From positions 62,001 through 126,000 of the forward strand of contig NZ_NMZM01000002.1 in assembly GCF_002751875.1 (NCBI RefSeq): a stretch of DNA of 64,000 nucleotides, written 5' to 3'. This document shows positions 51,897-61,490 of the stretch, in pieces. Position 1 is the first letter of the stretch. Every line of letters starts with the position of its first letter. The position numbers and the translations under genes were made by a program. The stretch is from Oceaniglobus indicus (lineage in GTDB: Bacteria; Pseudomonadota; Alphaproteobacteria; Rhodobacterales; Rhodobacteraceae). A model generated the notes under the pieces. It did not search any database, was not told the DNA's origin, and saw only the letters and a list, made by a program, of their open reading frames with translations.

Positions 51897-52886
51897 ATGT
51901 TGTCTGCCCGTCTTTCCTTTGCCCGCGAAGAGGGCCTGTTCGAGCTGCCCGAAGGCGGGCGCGTCTGCGTGTTCGGTGCGCGCGGCGATGACGACCTGTC
52001 GCTGCTGGGCGATCAGGTCCAGGTGGTGCAGGGAATGAAGCCCGATCACGACGCACTCGGCGCCCTTGGTCATGATGTGGTCGTTGCCCCCGACGGAACC
52101 TTCGACGCCGCGCTGGTGGTGCTTCCCCGGGCGCGCGACCTGGCCCGCGACCGCATTGCGCAGGCGGTCGATCTGGTGGGCGATGGGCCGGTGTGGATCG
52201 ACGGCCAGAAGACCGACGGCGTCGAAAGCATGATTCGCGCGCTGAAACCGCTGGGCACCATCGGCCCGGTGATCTCCAAGGCGCACGGCAAGCTGTTTTG
52301 CCTGACCGGCGCCACCCTGCCCGGCTGGCACGCAGAGACGACGTCTCTGGAAGGTGGCTTCATCACCCGGCCCGGCGTGTTTTCAGCCGACGGACCGGAC
52401 CGGGGTTCGGTCCTGTTGGCCGGGCTGCTGCCCGAGGTGATGAAAGGCAGCGTTGTCGATCTGGGCGCGGGATGGGGGTATCTGTCGCACCACATCCTGC
52501 ACCGTGACGGCGTCACCGCCCTGCATCTGGTCGAGGCCGATCACACCGCGCTCGAGTGTGCGCGCCACGCCATCACCGATCCGCGCGCCAGCTTCCACTG
52601 GGCCGATGCCCGCACTTTCTCTGCCGAGCCGGTCGATCACGTCGTGATGAACCCGCCATTTCACGTCGCGCGCGCCGCCGATCCCGATCTGGGCCGCGCC
52701 TTCATCACCGCCGCGGCGGCGCTGTTGAAACCCGCCGGCCATCTGTGGATGGTCGCCAACCGTCATCTGCCCTATGAAGCGGTGCTTGACGAACACTTCG
52801 TCAAGACGACGGACCTGTCGGACGATCCGGCGTTCAAGGTGATCCATGCCGAACGCCCGCGCCGCGGGAAAACCCGGCGCGCCTAG
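51897..52886 (+). CDS. rsmC: RsmC-like 16S rRNA (guanine-N2) methyltransferase
   Basis: A 329-residue methyltransferase. An N-terminal degenerate domain precedes a SAM-binding domain with VVDLGAGWGYLSHHILHRDG and the NPPFH catalytic motif in DHVVMNPPFHVARAADPDLG, plus HLWMVANRHLPYEAVLDEHF near the end. RsmC methylates G1207 of 16S rRNA in the 30S subunit, and this is the closest fit. RlmG is the alternative. The ATG at 51897 has GAGGCAGG upstream, 9 bp after clpS. Confidence 0.87.
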   Translation: MLSARLSFAREEGLFELPEGGRVCVFGARGDDDLSLLGDQVQVVQGMKPDHDALGALGHDVVVAPDGTFDAALVVLPRARDLARDRIAQAVDLVGDGPVWIDGQKTDGVESMIRALKPLGTIGPVISKAHGKLFCLTGATLPGWHAETTSLEGGFITRPGVFSADGPDRGSVLLAGLLPEVMKGSVVDLGAGWGYLSHHILHRDGVTALHLVEADHTALECARHAITDPRASFHWADARTFSAEPVDHVVMNPPFHVARAADPDLGRAFITAAAALLKPAGHLWMVANRHLPYEAVLDEHFVKTTDLSDDPAFKVIHAERPRRGKTRRA

Positions 52887-52911
52887 GCCCTCTCCCTTAC
52901 GGAGTTATCCC

Positions 52912-53721
52912 ATGTCTCTTTCAATCCAAGGCAAGACCGCCGTCGTGACCGGCGCGGCAAACGGTATCGGCCTGGCCATTGCACGGCATTTCGTCGAACG
53001 CGGCGCCAACGTCATGTTCGCCGACATGGACGAGGAACGGCTGGAATCCGAACTGGGCGACAATCGCGATGGCGATGGCAACGCCCGCTGGTTCGCCGGC
53101 GATTTCCGCGAAAAACTGGCGGTGGCCAACCTTTTGTCCGCGACCATCGATGCCTACGACCGGGTCGATATCTTGGTCAACGCCTCGCGCCAGATGCTGA
53201 CGACCGATCCGCTGGACCTCGACGACGATTCCGTGTCGACGCTGCTGCAACAGAACCTGATGACCAGCCTGCGCCTGTCGCAACTGTTCGCCCGACGGAT
53301 GATAAAGCAGTCGGAGGAATCCGAGGACGATACCCGGATGGCCGGATCCATCGTCAACCTGTCGTCCATCGCCGCGCGCCGCACCCATGCCAACCTTCTG
53401 GGCTACTCCGTCAGCTCGGCCGCGCTGGACCAGGCGACGCGGTCTTTGGCCGTCGCGCTGGCCCCCAACAGGATCCGGGTCAATGCCGTCGCCTTCGGCA
53501 GCGTGATGAGCGCGTCGTTGAAGGGCGCGATCAAGGGCAATTCCGACATGCGCGCCGACATCATCGAAAACACCCCGCTGTCGCGCATCGCCAGCCCGAC
53601 CGAGGTGGCCGAAACCGTGCAGTTCCTGGCGTCGGACGGCGCGGCCTTCATGACCGGCCAGATCCTGACCATCGACGGCGGCCGCACCCTGATCGACGGG
53701 TGCGACAGCGCGATGCACTAG
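52912..53721 (+). CDS. Short-chain dehydrogenase-like protein with degenerate active site
   Basis: A 269-residue SDR-fold protein. The nucleotide site TGAANGIG is at 13-20, with ADMDEERLE as cofactor-specifying region. The usual NNAG is VNASR, and the catalytic tetrad is partly lost. Asn115, Ser151/152 and Tyr165 remain, but the position four after Tyr is Ser169 instead of Lys (GYSVSSAAL). It may bind NAD(P) without normal dehydrogenase activity, or act on an unusual substrate. The start ATG at 52912 has CGGAG upstream. It lies between rsmC and hemF on the same strand. Confidence 0.82.
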   Translation: MSLSIQGKTAVVTGAANGIGLAIARHFVERGANVMFADMDEERLESELGDNRDGDGNARWFAGDFREKLAVANLLSATIDAYDRVDILVNASRQMLTTDPLDLDDDSVSTLLQQNLMTSLRLSQLFARRMIKQSEESEDDTRMAGSIVNLSSIAARRTHANLLGYSVSSAALDQATRSLAVALAPNRIRVNAVAFGSVMSASLKGAIKGNSDMRADIIENTPLSRIASPTEVAETVQFLASDGAAFMTGQILTIDGGRTLIDGCDSAMH

Positions 53722-53787
53722 GCCACCCTTGCCAGCCGGCCGCCTTTGGCCGACAACGCGCCCCGCAACCGAACGCGGAGCCCCGAC

Positions 53788-54681
53788 ATGAACGACACGA
53801 TGCCGAACGAGAAAGACCGCGCAGCCGCGTGGTTCCGCAGCCTGCGCGACAGCATCGTCGCCGCGTTCGAAGGGGTCGAAGACCGCCAGACCACAGGCCC
53901 CACGGCCGCCCTGCCCGCCGGCCGGTTCGACGTCAGCGAAACGCACCGCACGTCCGAGGACGGATCGGACGCCGGCGGCGGATTGATGAGCGTGATGCGC
54001 GGGGGGCGCGTGTTCGAAAAGGTCGGTGTCAACGTCTCGACCGTGTTCGGCACCCTGGGGGATCGCGCCCAGGCCGCCATGGCCGCGCGCAAGGGCATTC
54101 CCGGCATGGCCGACGATCCGCGCTTCTGGGCCTCGGGGATTTCGCTGGTCGCGCACATGCAGAACCCTCATGTGCCCGCGGTGCACATGAACACGCGCAT
54201 GTTCTGGACTCCGCATGCCTGGTGGTTCGGGGGGGGATCCGACCTGAACCCCTGCATCGAATACGCCGCGGACACCGCCGATTTCCACGCCGCACAGAAG
54301 GCGCGCTGTGCACCCCATGGCGCCGATCTATACGACCGCTACAAGGCATGGGCCGACGAATATTTCTTCATCCCCCACCGCAAGCGCGCCCGCGGCGTCG
54401 GCGGGATCTTCTATGACGATCACAATTCAGGTGATTGGGAGGCCGATTTCGCCTTCACCCAGGACGTCGGTCGCGCGTTTCTGGAAGCCTACCTGCCGCT
54501 GGTCGAACGGCGCCGCAACACAGGCTGGAGCGATGCCGACAAGGACACGCAACTGATCCATCGCGGTCTCTATGCGGAATACAACCTGGTCTATGATCGC
54601 GGCACCAAGTTCGGGCTGGAAACCGGCCACGACGCCAACGCGGTGTTGATGAGCCTGCCGCCCATGGCCAAGTGGGTTTAA
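53788..54681 (+). CDS. hemF: Oxygen-dependent coproporphyrinogen III oxidase
   Basis: A 297-residue enzyme converting coproporphyrinogen III to protoporphyrinogen IX with O2 in heme (and possibly bacteriochlorophyll) synthesis. Family signatures: GGGLMSVMRGGRVFEKVGVN, HMQNPHVPAVHMNTRMF, WFGGGSDLNPCIEY, FFIPHRKRARGVGGIFYDD and AEYNLVYDRGTKFGLETG. The ATG at 53788 has GCGGAG about 8 bases upstream. Its stop TAA shares bases with the stop of the convergent hypothetical gene. The oxygen-independent HemN/HemZ is not in the window. Confidence 0.95.
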   Translation: MNDTMPNEKDRAAAWFRSLRDSIVAAFEGVEDRQTTGPTAALPAGRFDVSETHRTSEDGSDAGGGLMSVMRGGRVFEKVGVNVSTVFGTLGDRAQAAMAARKGIPGMADDPRFWASGISLVAHMQNPHVPAVHMNTRMFWTPHAWWFGGGSDLNPCIEYAADTADFHAAQKARCAPHGADLYDRYKAWADEYFFIPHRKRARGVGGIFYDDHNSGDWEADFAFTQDVGRAFLEAYLPLVERRRNTGWSDADKDTQLIHRGLYAEYNLVYDRGTKFGLETGHDANAVLMSLPPMAKWV

Positions 54682-55064
54682 CCTTCGGGCGGATCGACCC
54701 GGACGAATTTCGCCCCCGTGATCCGGCGCAGGGGCAAGGTGGCGACAGGATCCTGCGCCTTGGCGGATCCGTCGGCCATCGCCCGCAACGCGGTTTCGAT
54801 CTCGTCGCGGGCCACCGCGCCCTGTCCCTGGTGCGCGATCAGATCGACGGCAAGGCCCGGCGCCACGTCCACCGCCACCCGCGCCAGTCGCAGGGTGCGC
54901 AGGGCCTGACGGTCGCCGTCCGACAACGCCCCGGTGGGCAGCCCCAGCGCCTGTCGTTCGCCCGCATCTGGCGGCACCGCCTGAACCCAGCCCGAGAACG
55001 TGATGGCGACGGCCACGATGACCGCCCGCAGGACGGCAAACGGAAAGCGGATGAGAAACGGCAT
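54678..55064 (-). CDS. Small secreted or membrane-anchored protein, unknown
   Basis: A 128-residue protein starting MPFLIRFPFAVLRAVIVAVA with one N-terminal hydrophobic segment ending near WVQA, a plausible signal peptide or anchor. The mature part is hydrophilic (LGLPTGALSDGDRQALRTLR, TALRAMADGSAKAQDPVATL), without a recognised domain. The ATG at 55064 has AAAGGGG about 8 bases upstream. It is convergent with hemF, the stops overlapping in TTAA. The 181-bp gap above it to the MFS start shows no gene. Confidence 0.65.
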   Translation of the reverse strand: MPFLIRFPFAVLRAVIVAVAITFSGWVQAVPPDAGERQALGLPTGALSDGDRQALRTLRLARVAVDVAPGLAVDLIAHQGQGAVARDEIETALRAMADGSAKAQDPVATLPLRRITGAKFVRVDPPEG

Positions 55065-55245
55065 GAGGGCGCCCCTTTCAGGCTGGCGTGTCACCCCGAT
55101 ACCCGTCGAAACGGGCCTGGCCGCGACCGGGACATGGCGAAGATGAGGCCGGATCCCGCCGATTGACCTTGCAAGTTCGCCCGGCCGTCGCATGTTGCCA
55201 TGCGAACGCGCGCGCCCTGCGCCGAACCCTCCGAAGGCCAACGAC

Positions 55246-56706
55246 ATGAGCACGACCCAAGCCGACGCCCCGACCACCGGAGCGGTGCCCGCCCCGCGCG
55301 AACGCTGGATCGCGATGGCGGTCCTGCTGGTCGCCAGTTTCATGAACCTGATCGACGTGACCATCGTCAACGTCGCCCTGCCCACCATGGAGACGGCGTT
55401 CGCCGCCACGCCCAGCCAGATCGAATGGATCGTCGCGATCTATATCCTGGTGTTCGCGGTGCTGTTGCTGCCCTCGGGCCGTTACGGCGACATGTTGGGA
55501 CAACGGCGCGTGTTCGTGGCCGGGGTGGTGGTGTTCACCGTCGGATCGGCCCTGTGCGGGCTGGCGCCCAACATCGAAACGCTGATCGGCGCGCGGGCGG
55601 TTCAGGCGGTGGGCGGGGCGATGATGATTCCGCAGACGCTGGCGTTGGTGCCGGCCCTGTTCCCGCCCAGGGAACGCGGTGCGGCCTTTGCGCTGTTCGG
55701 GCTGTCGGCCGGCCTGGCATCGGTCAGCGGGCCGTTGCTGGGCGGTGTGCTGATCGGCGCCGACCTGTGGGGGCTGGACTGGCGGCCGATCTTCCTGGTG
55801 AACATTCCGGTGGGGATCGCCGCGATCCTGCTGGCGATGCGGTTCGTGCCGCGGGTCGAACCGCGCCCCGAACTGAAGAACGATTTCGTCGGCATGCTTC
55901 TGGCCGGGGCCGCGCTTTTGCTGGTGGTTTTTCCGCTGATCGAGGGGCGACAGTTCGGCTGGCCCTGGTGGAGCTTTGCGATGATCGTGGCGGTCGTGCC
56001 CACCGCGTTCCTGTTCGCGGCCTGGCAGAACCGTCAGGCCCGCCGCAATCGTGCGCAACTGCTGCCCGCCTATCTGCTGCACAACCGCAATTATCTGGTC
56101 GGCATCTTTCTTGTCGCCTTGCTGTTTTCGGGCGTGCCGGGATTCTTCCTGATCACCGCGCTTTTCCTGCAGAACGGCTATGGTCTGAGCGCGCTTGAAT
56201 CGGGGCTGACGACGCTGCCGTTTTCCATCGGCGTGCTGATCGCTTCGTTCGTGGCCGGGCGGCTGGGCAACCGGGTGCTGCGCCTGCGGATCACGGTGGG
56301 TGCCACGCTGATCTCGGTGGCCATGGCGTCACTCTGGTATGTGGTGGCCAACACCGGCGAAACCCTGGTGCGCAACGATTTCATCCCGTCGCTGCTGATC
56401 GCCGGGTTCGGAATGGGCACCGCGATTTCACCGCTGTTCAACACGGTCCTGGCCAGTGTCACCGAAGGCGATTCCGGTTCGGCATCCGGCGCGTTGCAGG
56501 CGTTTCAGCAGGTCGGGCTGGCCATGGGCGTGGCCATTGTCGGCCAGATCTTCTTTGCCCAACTCGGCGGGGTCGCCGCCGACGGTTCCCCGGCCGCCCA
56601 TGCCACCTATTCCCATGCCTACCTTCTTGGGGTCAGCTATTCGGCGGTGTCGTTCGGGGCGCTGGCGGTTCTGGTGTGGTTCCTGCCGCGCCCCGATCCG
56701 GACTAG
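55246..56706 (+). CDS. MFS drug-exporter-like transporter (DHA2, EmrB/QacA type)
   Basis: A 486-residue protein with about 14 membrane helices. It has the DHA2 patterns [20 protein letters not shown] (motif D1), [20 protein letters not shown] (motif A), [20 protein letters not shown] and [19 protein letters not shown] (motif C). It likely exports lipophilic compounds by proton antiport; the substrate is unknown. ATG at 55246 has AAGG upstream. It ends tail to tail with hemE, sharing CTAG at the stops. Confidence 0.9.
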   Translation: MSTTQADAPTTGAVPAPRERWIAMAVLLVASFMNLIDVTIVNVALPTMETAFAATPSQIEWIVAIYILVFAVLLLPSGRYGDMLGQRRVFVAGVVVFTVGSALCGLAPNIETLIGARAVQAVGGAMMIPQTLALVPALFPPRERGAAFALFGLSAGLASVSGPLLGGVLIGADLWGLDWRPIFLVNIPVGIAAILLAMRFVPRVEPRPELKNDFVGMLLAGAALLLVVFPLIEGRQFGWPWWSFAMIVAVVPTAFLFAAWQNRQARRNRAQLLPAYLLHNRNYLVGIFLVALLFSGVPGFFLITALFLQNGYGLSALESGLTTLPFSIGVLIASFVAGRLGNRVLRLRITVGATLISVAMASLWYVVANTGETLVRNDFIPSLLIAGFGMGTAISPLFNTVLASVTEGDSGSASGALQAFQQVGLAMGVAIVGQIFFAQLGGVAADGSPAAHATYSHAYLLGVSYSAVSFGALAVLVWFLPRPDPD

Positions 56707-57734
56707 GCGCGCAGGGTTTCCAGCATCAGCGCGACGTTGTCAGGGTCGGCATCGGGCGTGATGCCATGGCCCAGGTTGAACACATGGGGCCCGCCGGAAA
56801 ACGCCGCCTTGATCCGCCGCACCTCGTCGATCAGCGGCTGACCGCCGGTGACCATGTGGCCGGGTGCCAGGTTGCCCTGGACGCAGCCATCGACCTGCAC
56901 GTTCTTCGCGGCCCAACCCGCATCGACCGATTGATCCAGCGCGACGCAATCCGCGCCGGTCGCCTTGGCGAAGCCGACATAGGCCTCGCCCGCCTCGCGC
57001 GGGAAGGCGATGACCGGCGTGTTCGGGTGCCGCGCCTTCAGCGCCGCGATGATCTTGCGGGTCGGCTCCAGTGCGTAGGTGGTGAAATCGTCACCCTTCA
57101 GCGATCCGGCCCAGGAATCGAACAGTTTGACCACTTCGGCCCCCGCGTCGATCTGGGCCGACAGGTATTCAATGGTCGCCTCGGTGATCCGGTCCATCAG
57201 CGCATCGAACACCGGGCGGTTGCCGTCCTTCAGCGCATGGGCCGGCGCCTGGTCCGGCGTGCCGCGCCCGGCGGTCATGTATGTGGCGACGGTCCAGGGC
57301 GCGCCGGCAAAGCCGATCAGCGCGACATCCGACGGCAATTCACGCGACAGGATCTTCACCGTCTCATAGATCGGCGACAACGTCTCGTGCACCGCATCCG
57401 CCGGTTTCAGCGCGTCGAACCCGGCGCGGTCGGTGATCGTCGACAGGCGTGGCCCCTCGCCGGTGACGAACCACAGGTCCGCGCCCAGCGCCTGTGGCAC
57501 CAGCAGGATATCCGCGAACAGGATCGCCGCGTCAAAGCCGAACCGGCGGATCGGCTGCAACGTGACTTCGGCCGCCAGATCGGGGTTGTAGCACAGCGAC
57601 AGGAAATCCCCCGCCTCGGCCCGGGTCGCCTTGTATTCGGGCAGATACCGCCCGGCCTGCCGCATCATCCACGCCGGCGGTGTCTCCATCGTCTCGCCCG
57701 CCAGCGCGCGCATCAGTTTTTTCATCTCGGCCAT
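56703..57734 (-). CDS. hemE: Uroporphyrinogen decarboxylase
   Basis: A 343-residue enzyme that removes four carboxyl groups from uroporphyrinogen III in tetrapyrrole synthesis. N-terminal signature [20 protein letters not shown], then [58 protein letters not shown] and [20 protein letters not shown]. The ATG at 57734 has AAGGGGG about 6 bases upstream. It is divergent from hemC with a 114-bp gap, which may carry a joint control region. Confidence 0.96.
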   Translation of the reverse strand: MAEMKKLMRALAGETMETPPAWMMRQAGRYLPEYKATRAEAGDFLSLCYNPDLAAEVTLQPIRRFGFDAAILFADILLVPQALGADLWFVTGEGPRLSTITDRAGFDALKPADAVHETLSPIYETVKILSRELPSDVALIGFAGAPWTVATYMTAGRGTPDQAPAHALKDGNRPVFDALMDRITEATIEYLSAQIDAGAEVVKLFDSWAGSLKGDDFTTYALEPTRKIIAALKARHPNTPVIAFPREAGEAYVGFAKATGADCVALDQSVDAGWAAKNVQVDGCVQGNLAPGHMVTGGQPLIDEVRRIKAAFSGGPHVFNLGHGITPDADPDNVALMLETLRA

Positions 57735-57848
57735 GGTGCCCCCTTCCGCTTGGGGCTGTGGTCGGGGTCGCCCGCCCCTTTGTCAAGCCGACAGGATGCC
57801 GCCCGCTTCGATATTGTCAGCCATGACCGGACCTTGTAAGCCCGCCCC

Positions 57849-58805
57849 ATGACCCTGACTTTGCCTTCTCCCACCGATCCGTTGAAAATCGGCACGCGCG
57901 GCTCGCTCCTGGCGATGGCGCAGGCCCATGAAACGCGTGACCGGCTGGCCCGCGCCTTCGATCTGCCCGAGGATGCCTTCGTTGTCGTGCCGATCAAGAC
58001 CACCGGCGACCGGATCCAGGACCGTCCGTTGAAGGACATCGGCGGCAAGGGCCTGTTCACCCGCGAGATCGAGGATGCGCTGCTGACCGGCGTCATCGAC
58101 ATCGCGGTTCATTCGATGAAGGACATGCCGGTGTTGCAGCCCGAGGGGCTGACGCTGGACACCTATCTGCCCCGCGAGGATCCGCGCGACGCGTTCGTGT
58201 CGCTGAGCGGCGGGTTGCTTCAGGATCTGACCGAAGGCAGCATCGTCGGAACCTCGTCCCTGCGACGGCGGGCACAACTGTTGAACCGGCGGCCCGACCT
58301 CAGGATCGTCGAATTTCGCGGCAACGTGCAGACACGGGTGCAGAAGCTGCACAACGGCGTGGCGGCGGCGACGTTCCTGGCCATGGCCGGGTTGAACCGT
58401 CTGGGCGCAAGCGAAGTGCCGCGTCAGCCGATCCCCGACACCGATATCCTGCCCGCCGTGGCCCAGGGCGCCATCGGCATCGAACGGCGCGGCGACGACA
58501 CCCGGGTGGCCGACATGCTGGCCGCGATCCACGACACCCCGACCGGTCAGCGGCTGGCAGGCGAACGCGCATTTCTGGCGGCGCTGGACGGATCCTGCGA
58601 AACGCCCATCGCCGCGCTGGCCGAACTGCACGGCGGCACCCTGCACCTCAGGGGGGAGATCCTCCGGGTGGACGGGTCGGAATGCCTGGCCGGGGAACGC
58701 CGCGGCGATATCGCCGACGCGGCCGCCATGGGGCGCGACCTGGCGGTCGAACTGCGTGACCGGGCCGGCGCCGATTTCCTCGACTGGGTGACGCCTCAGG
58801 CCTGA
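57849..58805 (+). CDS. hemC: Porphobilinogen deaminase (hydroxymethylbilane synthase)
   Basis: A 318-residue enzyme that joins four porphobilinogens into hydroxymethylbilane. Motifs are IGTRGSLLAMAQAHETRDRL, KDIGGKGLFTREIEDALLTG, IDIAVHSMKDMPVLQPEGLT, GTSSLRRRAQLLNRRPDLRI and the dipyrromethane cofactor cysteine Cys250 in LAALDGSCETPIAALAEL. It starts 114 bp from divergent hemE and overlaps the convergent MFS gene by 10 bp. HemD is not adjacent. Confidence 0.96.
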   Translation: MTLTLPSPTDPLKIGTRGSLLAMAQAHETRDRLARAFDLPEDAFVVVPIKTTGDRIQDRPLKDIGGKGLFTREIEDALLTGVIDIAVHSMKDMPVLQPEGLTLDTYLPREDPRDAFVSLSGGLLQDLTEGSIVGTSSLRRRAQLLNRRPDLRIVEFRGNVQTRVQKLHNGVAAATFLAMAGLNRLGASEVPRQPIPDTDILPAVAQGAIGIERRGDDTRVADMLAAIHDTPTGQRLAGERAFLAALDGSCETPIAALAELHGGTLHLRGEILRVDGSECLAGERRGDIADAAAMGRDLAVELRDRAGADFLDWVTPQA

Positions 58806-60004
58806 ACGGGCACGCCGCGCCGGTCGACGATCCACAGGCAGGCGGCGCCGGCCGCCACGGCCATTCCGCCCATCACCGCCGCGCCCTGATAGCCGCCGAT
58901 CCACGCGCCCAGTGCGAACATGGCCGCGCTCGACACCTGTGCGCCAAGCTGAACCAGCGAAATCAGCGACCCGCCCATGCCCGGTCGTTTCCCCAGCAAG
59001 TCCTGCAGATACAGCAACGGTTGCGACACCAGAACCCCCGCCCCCAGACCGGCGGGCACCAGCAACAGCCAGACCGCGCCGGAATGCCCCAGCACCGGCA
59101 GCAGGATCAGGAACGCGGCATAGACGAGGCCACCGCCCGAAATCACCGCCGTGATCCCGTATCGCGCCACCAGGCGCGGCAGCATCAGCATCACCGGCAC
59201 CTCAAGCCCCGCGACGATCGCCACGAACAGCGACACATCCGATGCATCGCGCCCCGGTGCCGCGCTCAGCACCAGGCCGATCAGGATCATATACAGCGAT
59301 ATGCCCCCCATCAGCAGCCCCAGCAGCGCCGCGCGCAGCAGCACCGGGCCATGGGTCAGCTCGGCCAGCGCCGCCCGCAGGCTGAGGCCCGAGCGTTGAT
59401 CCTTCCACCGTGTCCGCCCGTCCTTGGGCCATGCGAACAGGAAGATCGCCAGCGTCACCGACGCCGTGATCCCGCAGGCCAGATAGACGGTCAGCAACCC
59501 GGCACCGTTCTGGAATGCAAGCGCCCAGATCGGCAGAACGGTCAGCCACGGCAGGCAGAAGATCGCGCGAAACGCAGTCTGGATCGCCACCCGCTGGGTT
59601 TCGGGGTGCACCGTTCCGGCCAGCCGCGCCATGGCGAACAACTGACCGAACAGCGTGGCCGAAGCGGGAAACAGCAACACATGGGCAATGACGAAAGCCG
59701 CCGGCGTCTGCCAGAGACCGACGCCGAAGGCCCCGACCAGACCGGCCGCCGCCGCCAGACGCGCGGTGTTGCGCCGCTTTGCCGTGCGGTCGTTGACGAT
59801 ACCGACCGTCACCGCCGCCACCAGCGACAGGACCGACCCCGCCATGTAGATCAGCGCATATTCACCATCGCCGAACCCGAAGACCTGAACGGCGATCAGC
59901 GACTGGTAAGGGCCGATGGACGCCACGAAAGTCGACACCGACAGGAACGCCAGCGCGATCAGGCGCAGGGCCGGATCGCGCAGGATCGTGAGAAACGCGC
60001 TCAA
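58796..60004 (-). CDS. MFS transporter of unknown substrate
   Basis: A 402-residue membrane protein with about 12 helices. YALIYMAGSVLSLVAAVTVG and VGIVNDRTAKRRNTARLAAA carry a motif-A-like loop, and VYLACGITASVTLAIFLFAW precedes a central basic loop (PKDGRTRWKDQRS). Some similarity to sugar-efflux-type MFS proteins is possible, but I cannot fix the substrate. The TTG at 60004 (MSAFLTILRDP) is the only start upstream of the first helix. It overlaps hemC by 10 bp at the 3' end and lies 22 bp after the FAD enzyme gene. Confidence 0.82.
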   Translation of the reverse strand: MSAFLTILRDPALRLIALAFLSVSTFVASIGPYQSLIAVQVFGFGDGEYALIYMAGSVLSLVAAVTVGIVNDRTAKRRNTARLAAAAGLVGAFGVGLWQTPAAFVIAHVLLFPASATLFGQLFAMARLAGTVHPETQRVAIQTAFRAIFCLPWLTVLPIWALAFQNGAGLLTVYLACGITASVTLAIFLFAWPKDGRTRWKDQRSGLSLRAALAELTHGPVLLRAALLGLLMGGISLYMILIGLVLSAAPGRDASDVSLFVAIVAGLEVPVMLMLPRLVARYGITAVISGGGLVYAAFLILLPVLGHSGAVWLLLVPAGLGAGVLVSQPLLYLQDLLGKRPGMGGSLISLVQLGAQVSSAAMFALGAWIGGYQGAAVMGGMAVAAGAACLWIVDRRGVPVQA

Positions 60005-60026
60005 CCTGAAACCTGCGCGACGCGGA

Positions 60027-61433
60027 TCAAGGCAGGATCTTGCCGGGGTTCATGATGCCATCGGGGTCCAGCGCGGCCTTGATCCGCGTCATCACCTCCA
60101 GCGCGACGCGATCCTTGCGCCGCTGCATGGTGCCCTGCTTGCTCAGCCCGATGCCGTGTTCGGCGGAAAAGCTGCCGCGCATGTCGGCGACGACATCCTC
60201 GACCGCCTCGAGGATCGTCTCGCTGTTGTCGGCCCCGCCTTCGGTCATCCAGATGTTCAGATGGATGTTGCCGTCGCCCAGATGCGCGACGATGAACTGC
60301 TCGGCACCGGGATCGTGCCGGTCCACCGCGATCTGCGCGCGGTCCAGAAACTCGGCCACGCGGTCCAGCGGCACCGCGACATCCATGATCACCAGCGGCC
60401 GTTTCGTCGCCGACACCTCGGCGGCATCCTCGCGCCGTTTCCACATCTCGGCCCGCTGCGCCTCGGTGCGGGCCACGACGGCGTCCAGCACCTGGCCGCT
60501 CTCGATCATCTCGCCCAGCATTTCCTCCAGGGCGGTCACGATGGCGACCGACCCGTCATCGGCCACGGCGGCATCGCGCGGGGCGGTGGCGCCGACCTCC
60601 AGCATGATGTTCACGTCATAGATCTGATCGAACGCGGGCCGCGCGCCGTCGATCACCGCCAGATGACGCTCCATATACAGGCGCGGCATGTATTCGAACG
60701 CCTCGACGGCACCCCCCGTCGCCGCCTGCAACCGGTTCAGCAGATCCAGCGCGTCGGACAGCGCAGGCAGCGCGACCATCGCCGTTGCATAGGCCTTGGG
60801 CTTCGGCATCAGCTTCAGCACCGCGCCGGTGACGATGCCCAATGTGCCTTCCGCGCCGATAAACAGGTCGCGCAGATCGAAACCCGAGTTGTCCTTGCGC
60901 AGCTCGCTCATCAGATCCAGCACCTCGCCCGAGGGCAGAACGACCTCGATCCCCATCACCTGTTCGCGGGTGTTGCCATAGCGCAGCACGTTGGATCCAC
61001 CCGCATTGGTCGACAGGATGCCGCCGATCATCGCCGATCCCCGCGCGCCGAAGGTGACCGGGAACACCAGGTCGTGTTCGCCGACCGCATCGTGCAGCTT
61101 CGACAGGATCACACCCGCCTCGACCACCGCCAGCCGCGCGTCGGCGCGGATCTCGCGGATCTTGCGCATCCGGTCGACCGACAGCACCAGCTGGTCGGGC
61201 GCATGGGTGCCCCCCACCAACCCGGTATGCCCCGACGACGGCACCACCGGCGTGCCGGTCTCGGATGCCAGCTTCATCACCGCCGCGACCTCGGCCGTCG
61301 ACGCGGGACGCACCACCGCCAGGGGCTGTCCGCGGAACTTGCCGGTCCAGTCCTCGGCCCAGGGGGCGCAATCGCTGCCGGTCAGTACATTCGCCTCGCC
61401 CAGTTCCGCGCGCAGCCGTTCGATGATGTCCAT
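60027..61433 (-). CDS. FAD-linked D-2-hydroxyacid dehydrogenase (GlcD/D2HGDH-like)
   Basis: A 468-residue oxidase/transferase type 4 flavoprotein. The PCMH-type FAD domain has PVVPSSGHTGLVGGTHAPDQ and MIGGILSTNAGGSNVLRYGN. The C-terminal substrate domain has FIVAHLGDGNIHLNIWM and SFSAEHGIGLSKQG, with the metal-binding His residues of D-2-hydroxyglutarate and D-lactate dehydrogenases. Substrate could be D-2-hydroxyglutarate, D-lactate or a related acid. ATG at 61433 (MDIIERLRAEL) chosen because it gives the expected length. Followed 22 bp later by an MFS gene, perhaps in the same transcript. Confidence 0.88.
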   Translation of the reverse strand: MDIIERLRAELGEANVLTGSDCAPWAEDWTGKFRGQPLAVVRPASTAEVAAVMKLASETGTPVVPSSGHTGLVGGTHAPDQLVLSVDRMRKIREIRADARLAVVEAGVILSKLHDAVGEHDLVFPVTFGARGSAMIGGILSTNAGGSNVLRYGNTREQVMGIEVVLPSGEVLDLMSELRKDNSGFDLRDLFIGAEGTLGIVTGAVLKLMPKPKAYATAMVALPALSDALDLLNRLQAATGGAVEAFEYMPRLYMERHLAVIDGARPAFDQIYDVNIMLEVGATAPRDAAVADDGSVAIVTALEEMLGEMIESGQVLDAVVARTEAQRAEMWKRREDAAEVSATKRPLVIMDVAVPLDRVAEFLDRAQIAVDRHDPGAEQFIVAHLGDGNIHLNIWMTEGGADNSETILEAVEDVVADMRGSFSAEHGIGLSKQGTMQRRKDRVALEVMTRIKAALDPDGIMNPGKILP

Positions 61434-61490
61434 GGGATCCTCCGTGCCAGTCGCGCGCAGCATCCCAAAAGCCGCGGCCGCGTGCCAGCC

